DNA of 64,000 nucleotides, from contig NZ_JABDRI010000036.1 in NCBI RefSeq assembly GCF_013041805.1, positions 53,521 to 117,520 of the forward strand. The letters are read 5' to 3'. The position numbers and the translations under genes were made by a program. The first letter of the stretch is position 1. Every line of letters begins with the position of its first letter. Below, piece by piece: positions 42,490 to 50,127 of the stretch. The stretch is from Lutibacter sp. Lineage in GTDB: Bacteria > Bacteroidota > Bacteroidia > Flavobacteriales > Flavobacteriaceae. The notes under the pieces were generated by a model. It worked only from the letters and a program-made list of their open reading frames with translations. It was not told where the DNA came from and did not search any database.

Positions 42490-43500
42490 ATGAATACATT
42501 TATTGAAAATTTACCAAAAGCAGAATTGCATTTACATATTGAAGGTTCCTTCGAACCTGAATTAATGTTTAAAATTGCGAAAAGAAACAATATAAAAATA
42601 CCTTATGCTTCAGTTGAAGAAATTGAAGAAGCGTATAAATTTGATTGTTTACAAGATTTTTTAGACATTTATTACCAAGGTGCTAGCGTATTAATTAATG
42701 AACAAGATTTCTACGATTTAACATATAGTTATTTAGAAAAATGTGCAGCTCAAAATGTACGTCACACTGAAATTATGTTTGACCCACAAACACATACGGA
42801 AAGAGGTGTTTCTTTTAAAACGGTAATCAATGGAATTTCAAAAGCTTGTGAAGATGCTAAAGTAACTTTAGGAGTTTCATCTTTATTAATTATGAGCTAT
42901 TTACGCCATTTAAGCGAAGAAGATGCATTTAAAACCTTAGAAGAATCACTACCGTTCAAAGATAAAATTACTGCTATAGGCCTAGATTCATCAGAAAAAG
43001 GAAATCCACCTTCAAAGTTTAAGAATGTATTTGAAGCCTCAATTAAAGCAGGATATATACCTCTAGCTCATGCTGGTGAAGAAGGAGATGCAGATTATGT
43101 TTGGGAAGCTATAGATATTTTAGGTATTAAGCGTATTGACCACGGAAATAATTCTTTACAAGATGAAGAATTAATTAATGAAATTATCAAACGTGATTTA
43201 GCATTAACAGTTTGCCCATTATCTAATACTGCTTTACAAGTTGTAGATGATTTAAAAAATCATCCTTTGAAAAAAATGATGGACTTAGGTTTAAAAGTCA
43301 CGGTAAATTCTGATGATCCTGCTTATTTTGGTGGGCAAGTAAATAAAAATTATATCGATATTCAAAGTGCCCTAAATTTAACACAAAAAGAGTTGTATGA
43401 GTTAGCCAAAAACTCCTTCCAATATTCTCTTTTAGATCCTAAATCTAAAGAATTATATATTCTAGAACTCGATAATTTTTACAGTAAATACGCTAAATAA
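42490..43500 (+). CDS. Adenine deaminase (adenosine deaminase superfamily)
   Basis: A 336-residue amidohydrolase. Zinc ligands are in LPKAELHLHIEGS (His-x-His), HAGEEG (catalytic Glu), IDHGNN and the metal Asp in VNSDDPAYFGG. The diagnostic segments FLDIYYQGASVLINEQDFYD and NVRHTEIMFDPQTHTERGV match the microbial adenine deaminase subgroup (type 2) rather than adenosine deaminases, so hydrolysis of adenine to hypoxanthine is likely even though automatic annotation would say adenosine deaminase. The TrmO-like gene overlaps its stop by 1 nt. The -7 box abuts the start. Confidence 0.85.
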   Translation: MNTFIENLPKAELHLHIEGSFEPELMFKIAKRNNIKIPYASVEEIEEAYKFDCLQDFLDIYYQGASVLINEQDFYDLTYSYLEKCAAQNVRHTEIMFDPQTHTERGVSFKTVINGISKACEDAKVTLGVSSLLIMSYLRHLSEEDAFKTLEESLPFKDKITAIGLDSSEKGNPPSKFKNVFEASIKAGYIPLAHAGEEGDADYVWEAIDILGIKRIDHGNNSLQDEELINEIIKRDLALTVCPLSNTALQVVDDLKNHPLKKMMDLGLKVTVNSDDPAYFGGQVNKNYIDIQSALNLTQKELYELAKNSFQYSLLDPKSKELYILELDNFYSKYAK

Positions 43501-43979
43501 TGACTGAACAAATTGCTCTTAATGTCCTTGGAAAAATAAAAACACCTTGGTTAACACTAGACAATATGCCAATTCAACCCATTGGAGCTAAAGGAGTTAT
43601 TGAATTATTTCCAGAATATTATCGTGGCATAAGAGAAATTGAGCATTTTTCACATATTATATTAATTTATCAACTACATTTAGTAACCGATCCACAATTA
43701 GAAGTAATTCCATTTATGGATACAACTAGTAAAGGTATCTTTGCAACGAGATCTCCTAAAAGACCGAATAAAATTGGTTTTTCTATTGTTGAAATTGAAA
43801 AAGTGGAAGGTAATAAAATACATATTTTAGATGTTGATATGATAAATGACTCTCCAATTCTTGATATAAAACCATTTTTTGAGGATTTTGACAATAGGTT
43901 TAACACAAAGAAAGGTTGGCTTACAAATAAAAATAACATTAATAAACATCACTTTAAATCTGATAATAGATTTAAATAA
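43500..43979 (+). CDS. TrmO-like tRNA methyltransferase (UPF0066)
   Basis: A 159-residue protein of the TrmO/YaeB family, which N6-methylates t6A37 in tRNA-Thr using SAM. The family features are ALNVLGKIKTPWLTLDNMP, KGVIELFPEYYRGIREIEHF, HIILIYQLH, GIFATRSPKRPNKIGFSIVE and DSPILDIKPFFEDFD. It is the short form, without the extra C-terminal domain of E. coli TrmO. It starts with the last base of the adenine deaminase stop (TAATG), so is translationally coupled. Confidence 0.82.
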   Translation: MTEQIALNVLGKIKTPWLTLDNMPIQPIGAKGVIELFPEYYRGIREIEHFSHIILIYQLHLVTDPQLEVIPFMDTTSKGIFATRSPKRPNKIGFSIVEIEKVEGNKIHILDVDMINDSPILDIKPFFEDFDNRFNTKKGWLTNKNNINKHHFKSDNRFK

Positions 43980-44044
43980 TTCAATTCCTTTATTACAATA
44001 AGTATTCACTGATTTCGTTAAAAAATCAAACTAATTTATAAACT

Positions 44045-44635
44045 ATGAAAATTAAAAATTTACTACTTGTTTCAATCTTTCTTTTTACAATTAGCGGTTT
44101 CAGTCAAGTAACTAAAAAATTTATTGATACAGGATCTGTTAGTAATCAATTTGATTATTTAATTACTAAATCTAATAAATATCAAGTATATAAAGTTGTA
44201 GAGTTAAATTGGTTAACAAAATTAAAATCGAATGTTTTAGATTCAATTTCTGAGTCAAAAAATAGTATACTTACTAATTTATCAACAATTGACTCTCAAA
44301 AAAAGACAATAGAGCAATTAGAGAATTCATTAGCCACTTCAGAAGTAACTATACAAACTTTAACAAACGAAAATCAAAGCATCTCGTTAGCTGGAATCCA
44401 ATTAAGTAAGTCGTTTTTTAAAACTCTTATGTTTTCAATTATAGGAATTCTAATTATTTCTCTATTCTTTTTTATTACAAAATTTAAACAAAGTAATCGT
44501 GTTACTATTCAAACAAAAGAGACCTTGAAAGAAGTTGAAGAAGAATTTGAAACTCATAGAAAGATAGCTTTAGAGCGTGAGCAAAAAGTAATGCGGAAAT
44601 TGCAAGACGAATTAAATAAACAGAAAAAAGAATAG
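44045..44635 (+). CDS. Exported coiled-coil protein with a central membrane helix
   Basis: A 196-residue protein of unknown function. It has a signal peptide (MKIKNLLLVSIFLFTISGFSQ), an extracytoplasmic region ending in a coiled coil (about 60-110; SQKKTIEQLENSLATSEVTI), a membrane helix near 128-148 (TLMFSIIGILIISLFFFI) and a cytoplasmic heptad-like tail (LKEVEEEFETHRKIALEREQ). This is a bitopic protein with coiled coils on both sides. I recall similar proteins in flavobacteria but know no function. It lies alone after the TrmO-like gene. Confidence 0.65.
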   Translation: MKIKNLLLVSIFLFTISGFSQVTKKFIDTGSVSNQFDYLITKSNKYQVYKVVELNWLTKLKSNVLDSISESKNSILTNLSTIDSQKKTIEQLENSLATSEVTIQTLTNENQSISLAGIQLSKSFFKTLMFSIIGILIISLFFFITKFKQSNRVTIQTKETLKEVEEEFETHRKIALEREQKVMRKLQDELNKQKKE

Positions 44636-44689
44636 TATTAATAAAAAAAGTAATAATTTTAATTATTATTAATCTAAAAATTTCAAAGG

Positions 44690-44893
44690 ATGAAAAAAAA
44701 TATGGGAAGTACTGATAAATTAATAAGAGTTATTATAGCAGCTGTTATTGCTGGTTTATATTGGCAAGGCATAATTCCTGGCACACTTGGAATTGTTTTA
44801 TTGATATTTGCAGCTATTTTTGTGCTTACAAGTTTTGTTAGTTTTTGCCCACTTTATTTACCTTTAGGTATAAATACGTGCAAGAAAAAATAA
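44690..44893 (+). CDS. DUF2892-like small membrane protein
   Basis: A 67-residue membrane protein with two helices: KLIRVIIAAVIAGLYWQG and LGIVLLIFAAIFVLTSF, followed by CPLYLPLGINTC. The layout fits the DUF2892 (YgaP membrane domain-like) family, which often sits next to rhodanese or thiol-stress genes, but no such neighbour exists here. The function is unknown. Confidence 0.75.
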   Translation: MKKNMGSTDKLIRVIIAAVIAGLYWQGIIPGTLGIVLLIFAAIFVLTSFVSFCPLYLPLGINTCKKK

Positions 44894-45058
44894 AAATTTA
44901 AATAATTGAAGTTAGCTAAGAAATTAAAAGCTTAATTCTTAGAAAATAGGTTTTTGGTATTATTACTAATTGTAATAAGTGATGGTTACTAAGCGCATCA
45001 GCATATTAATTATCACAATAGTCAGTAAAGCGATTTATTTTTTAGCTAATTTCTTAAT

Positions 45059-45469
45059 TTATTCACCGCTATAGGAAACAAAATTGCGAGGTGTTTCATA
45101 AAGTGTAACAGAAAGTTCAAGGCTTTCATCAATTTTTGTGCGCAATTGATTCCAAATTACAACAACAATATTTTCTGCCGTTGGATTCAGTGTTTTAAAA
45201 ACCTCAACTTCTTCATTCAAATTTTTATGATCAAATTTTTCTTCAATTTCTATAGAAATTAAATCTTTTAAAATTTTCATATCCATTACAAAGCCAGTTT
45301 CTGGGTGTATTTCACCTTTCACAGAAACAATCAATTCATAATTATGTCCGTGATAATTTGGATTTGAACACTTTCCAAAAACTGTTGCGTTACGTGCATC
45401 TGACCAATCAGCATTGTACAATCTATGTGCTGCATTAAAATGTGATTTCCTACTAACAGTTACTTTCAT
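45059..45469 (-). CDS. queD: 6-carboxy-5,6,7,8-tetrahydropterin synthase
   Basis: A 136-residue enzyme of the QueD/PTPS family in queuosine and related 7-deazapurine synthesis. Zinc ligands are His in HFNAAHRLYN and the His pair in NYHGHNYEL; EKFDHKNLNE, PTAENIVVVIWNQL and LYETPRNFVSY are also typical. It starts 5 nt after idi, so idi-queD is an operon. No other queuosine gene is in the window, so the pathway context rests on the family. Confidence 0.93.
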   Translation of the reverse strand: MKVTVSRKSHFNAAHRLYNADWSDARNATVFGKCSNPNYHGHNYELIVSVKGEIHPETGFVMDMKILKDLISIEIEEKFDHKNLNEEVEVFKTLNPTAENIVVVIWNQLRTKIDESLELSVTLYETPRNFVSYSGE

Positions 45470-45474
45470 AATTA

Positions 45475-45993
45475 CTAACTAATAAAACTATAATATTTTT
45501 CGAAAATTATTTTAAACCATTCAGTATAAACTTCAGGTCTATCTGCTATGTCTTTTTTAACATCTTCAATTAACATCCAATTAAAACTTTCTACTTCGTC
45601 TTTATTAATTATAGGATCGTCATTGTAATATCCAATCATAATATGGTCCAATTCGTGCTCAGTTAAACCATTATCAAAAGGTGCTTTATAAATAAAAGAC
45701 GTCACTTCTTCTAATTCACACACAAATCCCATTTCTTCTTGTAAACGACGTTTACCAGCCTCAATATTACTTTCTCCATCACGTTGATGACTACAACAAG
45801 AATTTGTCCATAGCAAAGGAGAATGGTACTTATCTGCTGCTCTTTGCTGCAACATCAATTCGTTTTTATCATTAAAAACAAAAACAGAAAATGCTCTATG
45901 CAAAACAGCTTTTTCATGCGCTTCCATTTTAGGCATTAAACCAATTTGCTCATCTTTTTCGTTTACTAATATTACCTGTTCTTCTATCATCAT
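45475..45993 (-). CDS. idi: Isopentenyl-diphosphate delta-isomerase (type 1)
   Basis: A 172-residue NUDIX-fold isomerase interconverting IPP and DMAPP in isoprenoid synthesis. Key residues are in LHRAFSVFVFNDKNELMLQQR, the catalytic Cys in WTNSCCSHQRDGE, RRLQEEMGF and the second catalytic Glu in EHELDHIMIG. Length is normal. Two consecutive start codons (45993 and 45990) are possible. An exact -7 box lies 17 nt upstream. It is followed by queD, 5 nt away. Confidence 0.95.
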   Translation of the reverse strand: MMIEEQVILVNEKDEQIGLMPKMEAHEKAVLHRAFSVFVFNDKNELMLQQRAADKYHSPLLWTNSCCSHQRDGESNIEAGKRRLQEEMGFVCELEEVTSFIYKAPFDNGLTEHELDHIMIGYYNDDPIINKDEVESFNWMLIEDVKKDIADRPEVYTEWFKIIFEKYYSFIS

Positions 45994-46010
45994 ATTTTTT
46001 TGAATTGTTG

Positions 46011-46018
46011 CAAATTTA
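46011..46018 (-). promoter_or_regulatory. -7 box of idi-queD
   Basis: TAAATTTG on the minus strand, ending 17 nt before the first idi ATG, is an exact TAnnTTTG match. Confidence 0.6.
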
Positions 46019-46083
46019 CAAAATGAAACCTTACTTATTCAATTTCCTACTTTTAAACTTTTCAACTTTCAAACTATAAAGCA

Positions 46084-46091
46084 TATATTTG
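46084..46091 (+). promoter_or_regulatory. -7 box of prfC
   Basis: TATATTTG ends 17 nt before the chosen ATG at 46109, an exact TAnnTTTG match. Confidence 0.6.
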
Positions 46092-46108
46092 CACCTCAAA
46101 ATTTGAAT

Positions 46109-47704
46109 ATGAGTTTTTTAAAACAAATAGAACGCAGACGTACATTTGGAATTATATCTCACCCTGATGCAGGTAAAACAACACTAACTGAAAAATTATT
46201 ATTATTTGGTGGTGCTATACAAGAAGCTGGAGCCGTAAAAAATAATAAAATAAAAAAGGGTGCGACTTCTGACTTTATGGAAATTGAACGTCAGCGTGGT
46301 ATTTCTGTGGCAACATCTGTTCTGGCCTTTATCTACAAAGACAAAAAAATAAATATCTTAGATACTCCAGGACATAAAGATTTTGCTGAAGATACCTTTA
46401 GAACATTAACAGCCGTTGATAGCGTAATTGTTGTTATTGATGTTGCAAAAGGGGTTGAAGAACAAACCGAAAAACTAGTTCAAGTTTGTAGAATGCGTAA
46501 AATTCCTATGATTGTTTTTATTAATAAACTAGATCGTGAAGGAAAAGATGCATTTGATTTATTAGACGAAGTTGAGCAAAAACTTGGGTTACGTGTTGTA
46601 CCATTAAGTTTTCCTATTGGAATGGGTTATGATTTCAAAGGAATTTATAATATTTATGAAAAAAAAATAAATCTATTTTCTGGAGACAATAAACAGACAG
46701 TATCAGAAGGTATTGAATTTACTGATATCTCTACTCCTGAATTAGATGAAATTATTGGTGAAACTTCCGCTGAAACATTGCGCGAAGAGATTGAATTAGT
46801 TGAAGAAGTATATCCTTCTTTTAATAAGACTGAATATTTAGAAGGTAATTTACAACCTGTCTTTTTCGGTTCAGCTTTGAATAATTTTGGAGTTAAAGAA
46901 TTACTAGATTGTTTTATTGAAATAGCTCCTTCTCCTCAACCAAAAAAATCTGAGGAACGATTGGTAGATTCAAAAGAGGAGAAAATGACCGGTTTTGTTT
47001 TTAAAATTCATGCCAATATGGATCCAAACCATAGGAATCGATTAGCTTTTGTTAAAATTGTTTCAGGAACTTTTAAAAGAAATTCTCCTTATCTTCATGT
47101 TCGAAATAACAAGAAAATGAAATTCTCAAGTCCAAATGCGTTTTTTGCTGAGAAAAAAGAAATTGTTGATGAATCTTTTCCTGGAGATATTGTTGGACTT
47201 CAAGATACCGGAAACTTTAAAATTGGGGATACGTTAACAGAAGGGGAAATTCTAAACTTTAAAGGCGTTCCAAGTTTTTCACCTGAACATTTCCGCTATG
47301 TAAATAATGCTGACCCATTAAAATCGAAACAATTATTTAAAGGTTTAGACCAATTAATGGATGAAGGAGTTGCTCAATTATTTACCTTAGACTTAAATGG
47401 AAGAAAAGTAATTGGAACCGTAGGAGCTCTGCAATATGAAGTAATTCAATACCGGTTAGAACATGAGTATGGTGCAAAATGTAGTTACGAAAACTTACCT
47501 GTTCATAAAGCATGTTGGATTGAGCCTGAAAATCCAAAAAATGATGAATTCAAAGAATTTAAACGTGTAAAACAGCGATTTTTAGCAAAGGATAAACAAG
47601 GTCAACTTGTGTTTTTAGCAGATTCAGCATTTACTATTCAAATGACACAGAGCAAATATCCATCCGTTAAATTGCATTTCACGAGTGAATTTAATATTCA
47701 ATAA
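46109..47704 (+). CDS. prfC: Peptide chain release factor 3
   Basis: A 531-residue GTPase that recycles RF1 and RF2 after termination. G-motifs are G1 SHPDAGKTT, the switch II region ILDTPGHKDFAED, G4 FINKLDREG, with the RF3-specific SDFMEIERQRGISVATSVL and EYGAKCSYENLPVHKACWIE near the C-terminus. I chose the ATG at 46109 (MSFLKQIERRRTF); an in-frame TTG at 46103 would add two residues. The 3' end overlaps the end of the convergent bshC by 14 nt. Confidence 0.96.
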   Translation: MSFLKQIERRRTFGIISHPDAGKTTLTEKLLLFGGAIQEAGAVKNNKIKKGATSDFMEIERQRGISVATSVLAFIYKDKKINILDTPGHKDFAEDTFRTLTAVDSVIVVIDVAKGVEEQTEKLVQVCRMRKIPMIVFINKLDREGKDAFDLLDEVEQKLGLRVVPLSFPIGMGYDFKGIYNIYEKKINLFSGDNKQTVSEGIEFTDISTPELDEIIGETSAETLREEIELVEEVYPSFNKTEYLEGNLQPVFFGSALNNFGVKELLDCFIEIAPSPQPKKSEERLVDSKEEKMTGFVFKIHANMDPNHRNRLAFVKIVSGTFKRNSPYLHVRNNKKMKFSSPNAFFAEKKEIVDESFPGDIVGLQDTGNFKIGDTLTEGEILNFKGVPSFSPEHFRYVNNADPLKSKQLFKGLDQLMDEGVAQLFTLDLNGRKVIGTVGALQYEVIQYRLEHEYGAKCSYENLPVHKACWIEPENPKNDEFKEFKRVKQRFLAKDKQGQLVFLADSAFTIQMTQSKYPSVKLHFTSEFNIQ

Positions 47705-49280
47705 TACTAAATTCTAATTGCAACGGTTCAATAGCATTCATTAGCATTGGTATAAGATCACTACCTAATTCTAAATAAATTTCTGAAAAATTACGAGTTC
47801 GTTCTTCTAAACTATGATTTGGGAACAACTCGTTTTGCAATAGTACAATTCGCTCAACAATATCAGAAAGATTACGCTTTTGAGCCTTTAGTAATCTTTT
47901 CTCTAAATTATCAAGCCCATTAAGTTGTTTCTTTTCTTGTGCATTTACAGCTCCTAAAAAAGAAATGTCGGTCTTCTTTGCAAGATCTTTCAAATAAGAA
48001 AACTGTTGTTGTAAATGATCTTTTTGCTTTGTGAAATCGATTTCAATTTCTGATAATTCTTTTACCTTTTTAGCAATTAATTTTTCTTGCTTTAAAAATA
48101 ATTCTTGAAGTGAAATACTTAGTTTCTCGCACTTTAAAACTTGCTTTTCTGAAGCGAGCAAAACAGAATTTCGTAATAATAAAATTGGAAATGGTGTATT
48201 CACCGAATCAAAATATTGTTTCAGTTGAAACCAATAAGCCAGTTCTCCACCTCCTCCAATATAACATAAATTTGGCAAAATTGTCTCTTGAAATAAAGGT
48301 CGCATAATTACATTAGGACTAAATCGCTCTGGAAAATTAAACAATTCGCTCAAGATTTCATCCTGAGTAAAAGTGATTGAAGTATTATTAATACTATACC
48401 CGTTTTTCTCAAAAATAATACGTTCTCGCAGATTATCTTTTATATAAAAAAGATTTATTTCTCTAGGATTTACCTGTATATTATACCCTTTATCTAGCTG
48501 CTCATTTGTCTTTGAAACTTCACAAAATGATGTCTTATTAATTAATTCATCTTCTAAAATTGGAATAAATTGTTGCTTTAACTTTGAATCATCACCATCA
48601 ATAATCACTAAACCGTGATCACCAAAAAGCTCATTTACCAAATATCTGGTAGCCTCTGTCAAATTAGCATGATTTAGATACGCTTTTTTAAATAATTCTT
48701 TCAAAAAATCAGCATTTCTAGTTGATCCAACTAACGCTGAAAATTCATTAAAAGCATTGTCAAAATCTTCAGTTTTAAGTCTCCCAACAGCACCACCACT
48801 TTTAGTATCCCAAACAATTTTATGCCCTTTTAAATTAAAAAAATTTATTTCCTCAAAATCGTGATCTTCAGTAGCCATCCAATAAATAGGCACAAAATTG
48901 TGAGAAGGAAATTCACTTTTTAAAACGTTTGTTAAATTAATTGTTGCTATTATTTTATACAAAAAATATAATGGCCCCGTAAATATATTTAATTGATGAC
49001 CAGTTGTTATTGTAAACGAATTAGGTTTACTTAACAATTGAATATTTTTTAAGGTAGACTCACTCGATTGCAGTGAGGCGTATTGATTTTTAAGTACATC
49101 AACTAAAACTTCTCTTTTTGTAGTATCAAAGGTTGATTTTAAATGTAATTGATTTTTAAATCCTTCTAAATCTGGAAAATTCTTATAAAATGTAGATAAC
49201 TCCGGTTTTCTGTCAAGGTAATCACAAATTATTTTTGAAAAATAACCAGTACTTTTAAAAGGAACATGATGTACTTTCAT
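47691..49280 (-). CDS. bshC: Bacillithiol biosynthesis cysteine-adding enzyme BshC
   Basis: A 529-residue enzyme that is thought to add cysteine to glucosaminyl-malate to make bacillithiol. The N-terminus (VHHVPFKSTGYFSKIICDYL), TITTGHQLNIFTGPLYFLYK, IYWMATEDHDFEEINFF, MRPLFQETILPNLCYIGGGG and the coiled-coil arm (about 395-455, ending in LKDLAKKTDIS) match BshC. Bacillithiol is the low-molecular-weight thiol of Firmicutes and many Bacteroidetes. bshA and bshB are not adjacent. The convergent prfC overlaps by 14 nt. Confidence 0.92.
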   Translation of the reverse strand: MKVHHVPFKSTGYFSKIICDYLDRKPELSTFYKNFPDLEGFKNQLHLKSTFDTTKREVLVDVLKNQYASLQSSESTLKNIQLLSKPNSFTITTGHQLNIFTGPLYFLYKIIATINLTNVLKSEFPSHNFVPIYWMATEDHDFEEINFFNLKGHKIVWDTKSGGAVGRLKTEDFDNAFNEFSALVGSTRNADFLKELFKKAYLNHANLTEATRYLVNELFGDHGLVIIDGDDSKLKQQFIPILEDELINKTSFCEVSKTNEQLDKGYNIQVNPREINLFYIKDNLRERIIFEKNGYSINNTSITFTQDEILSELFNFPERFSPNVIMRPLFQETILPNLCYIGGGGELAYWFQLKQYFDSVNTPFPILLLRNSVLLASEKQVLKCEKLSISLQELFLKQEKLIAKKVKELSEIEIDFTKQKDHLQQQFSYLKDLAKKTDISFLGAVNAQEKKQLNGLDNLEKRLLKAQKRNLSDIVERIVLLQNELFPNHSLEERTRNFSEIYLELGSDLIPMLMNAIEPLQLEFSIIEY

Positions 49281-49344
49281 CTGCTATTTATTATATGTTT
49301 TAGTTAGTTCGTACAATTTAAAAATAACTATTTAATTTAAAAAA

Positions 49345-49995
49345 TTATAACATTCTTTGGAATAATGAATACACAAATTCCCTTGGGTTTCCTGAGGGTT
49401 GAATATACGTAAAATCAAATGATTTAATTAATTTAAAATCATCGCCCAGCCTTTCTTGAAACATTTCTACACTGTAATTACAAACATCCAAACCACTGCA
49501 TTTCTTTGCTCCTTCCAAATTGAATTCTGCTAAAATAACATACCCATTTGGCTTCAGTACTTTCTTTAATAAATCAAAATATTTTTTTTGTTCACTATCA
49601 TCTGTAAAAAAATGTAAAACAGCCCTATCAATCCATAAATCAATATTCTTAAGTTTGGTCAATTCTTTAGGGTTAACAAGGTCATCTACAATAAATTCTA
49701 ATTTTGTATTATGATGATTTGTTAAGGTGTTTTTTAATTCTGTTAGCGCGGCAGAAGCTATATCATTTACAATAATATTTGAATACCCATCATTTAATAA
49801 ATATTCAATTAATGATGTAGCACCTGCACCTGCATTAAAAAGTAACGCATCTTTAGGTAAGTTACACTTTTCAATAAGGCTTATTGTTGCCGATGGATTC
49901 TCTTCATACCAACCTAAGTTTTGAATGGGAGATTTTAAATACGCATTATTCCAGTGTTTCTCGTAGTCAAAATCATTTAATTCATAATTACTCAT
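49345..49995 (-). CDS. Class I SAM-dependent methyltransferase
   Basis: A 216-residue methyltransferase with a Rossmann fold: start MSNYELNDFDYEKHWNNAYL, motif I in LLFNAGAGATSLIEYLL, acidic NDIASAAL, DDLVNPKEL, IDLWIDRAVLHFFTDD and PNGYVILAEF (motif VI region). The HWNNAYLKSP..GWYEENP opening is typical of small thiol/thiopurine-like or TehB-related methyltransferases. The substrate is unknown. A near-consensus -7 sequence (TACTTTTA) lies 20-30 nt upstream. It neighbours bshC, but a thiol-related role is only a guess. Confidence 0.8.
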   Translation of the reverse strand: MSNYELNDFDYEKHWNNAYLKSPIQNLGWYEENPSATISLIEKCNLPKDALLFNAGAGATSLIEYLLNDGYSNIIVNDIASAALTELKNTLTNHHNTKLEFIVDDLVNPKELTKLKNIDLWIDRAVLHFFTDDSEQKKYFDLLKKVLKPNGYVILAEFNLEGAKKCSGLDVCNYSVEMFQERLGDDFKLIKSFDFTYIQPSGNPREFVYSLFQRML

Positions 49996-50100
49996 TTTTT
50001 GGTAATTTTTAATTTTTGCTAAAAGTAAACAATTTATACAATCTTTAGAAATTGCATAAAACTTGTAACAATTATTTAACTAATTTTTGTTTTAATTCAA

Positions 50101-50108
50101 TATATTTG
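50101..50108 (+). promoter_or_regulatory. -7 box of the M14-M24 peptidase operon
   Basis: TATATTTG ends 19 nt before the ATG at 50128, an exact TAnnTTTG match. Confidence 0.6.
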
Positions 50109-50127
50109 GTTCCTAAATTTATTTAAA

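Noticed and set aside
44680..44692. AAAGG before the DUF2892-like ATG as a Shine-Dalgarno site
   Set aside because: GG touches the ATG directly, so the spacing is wrong, and Bacteroidetes genes rarely use such sites.
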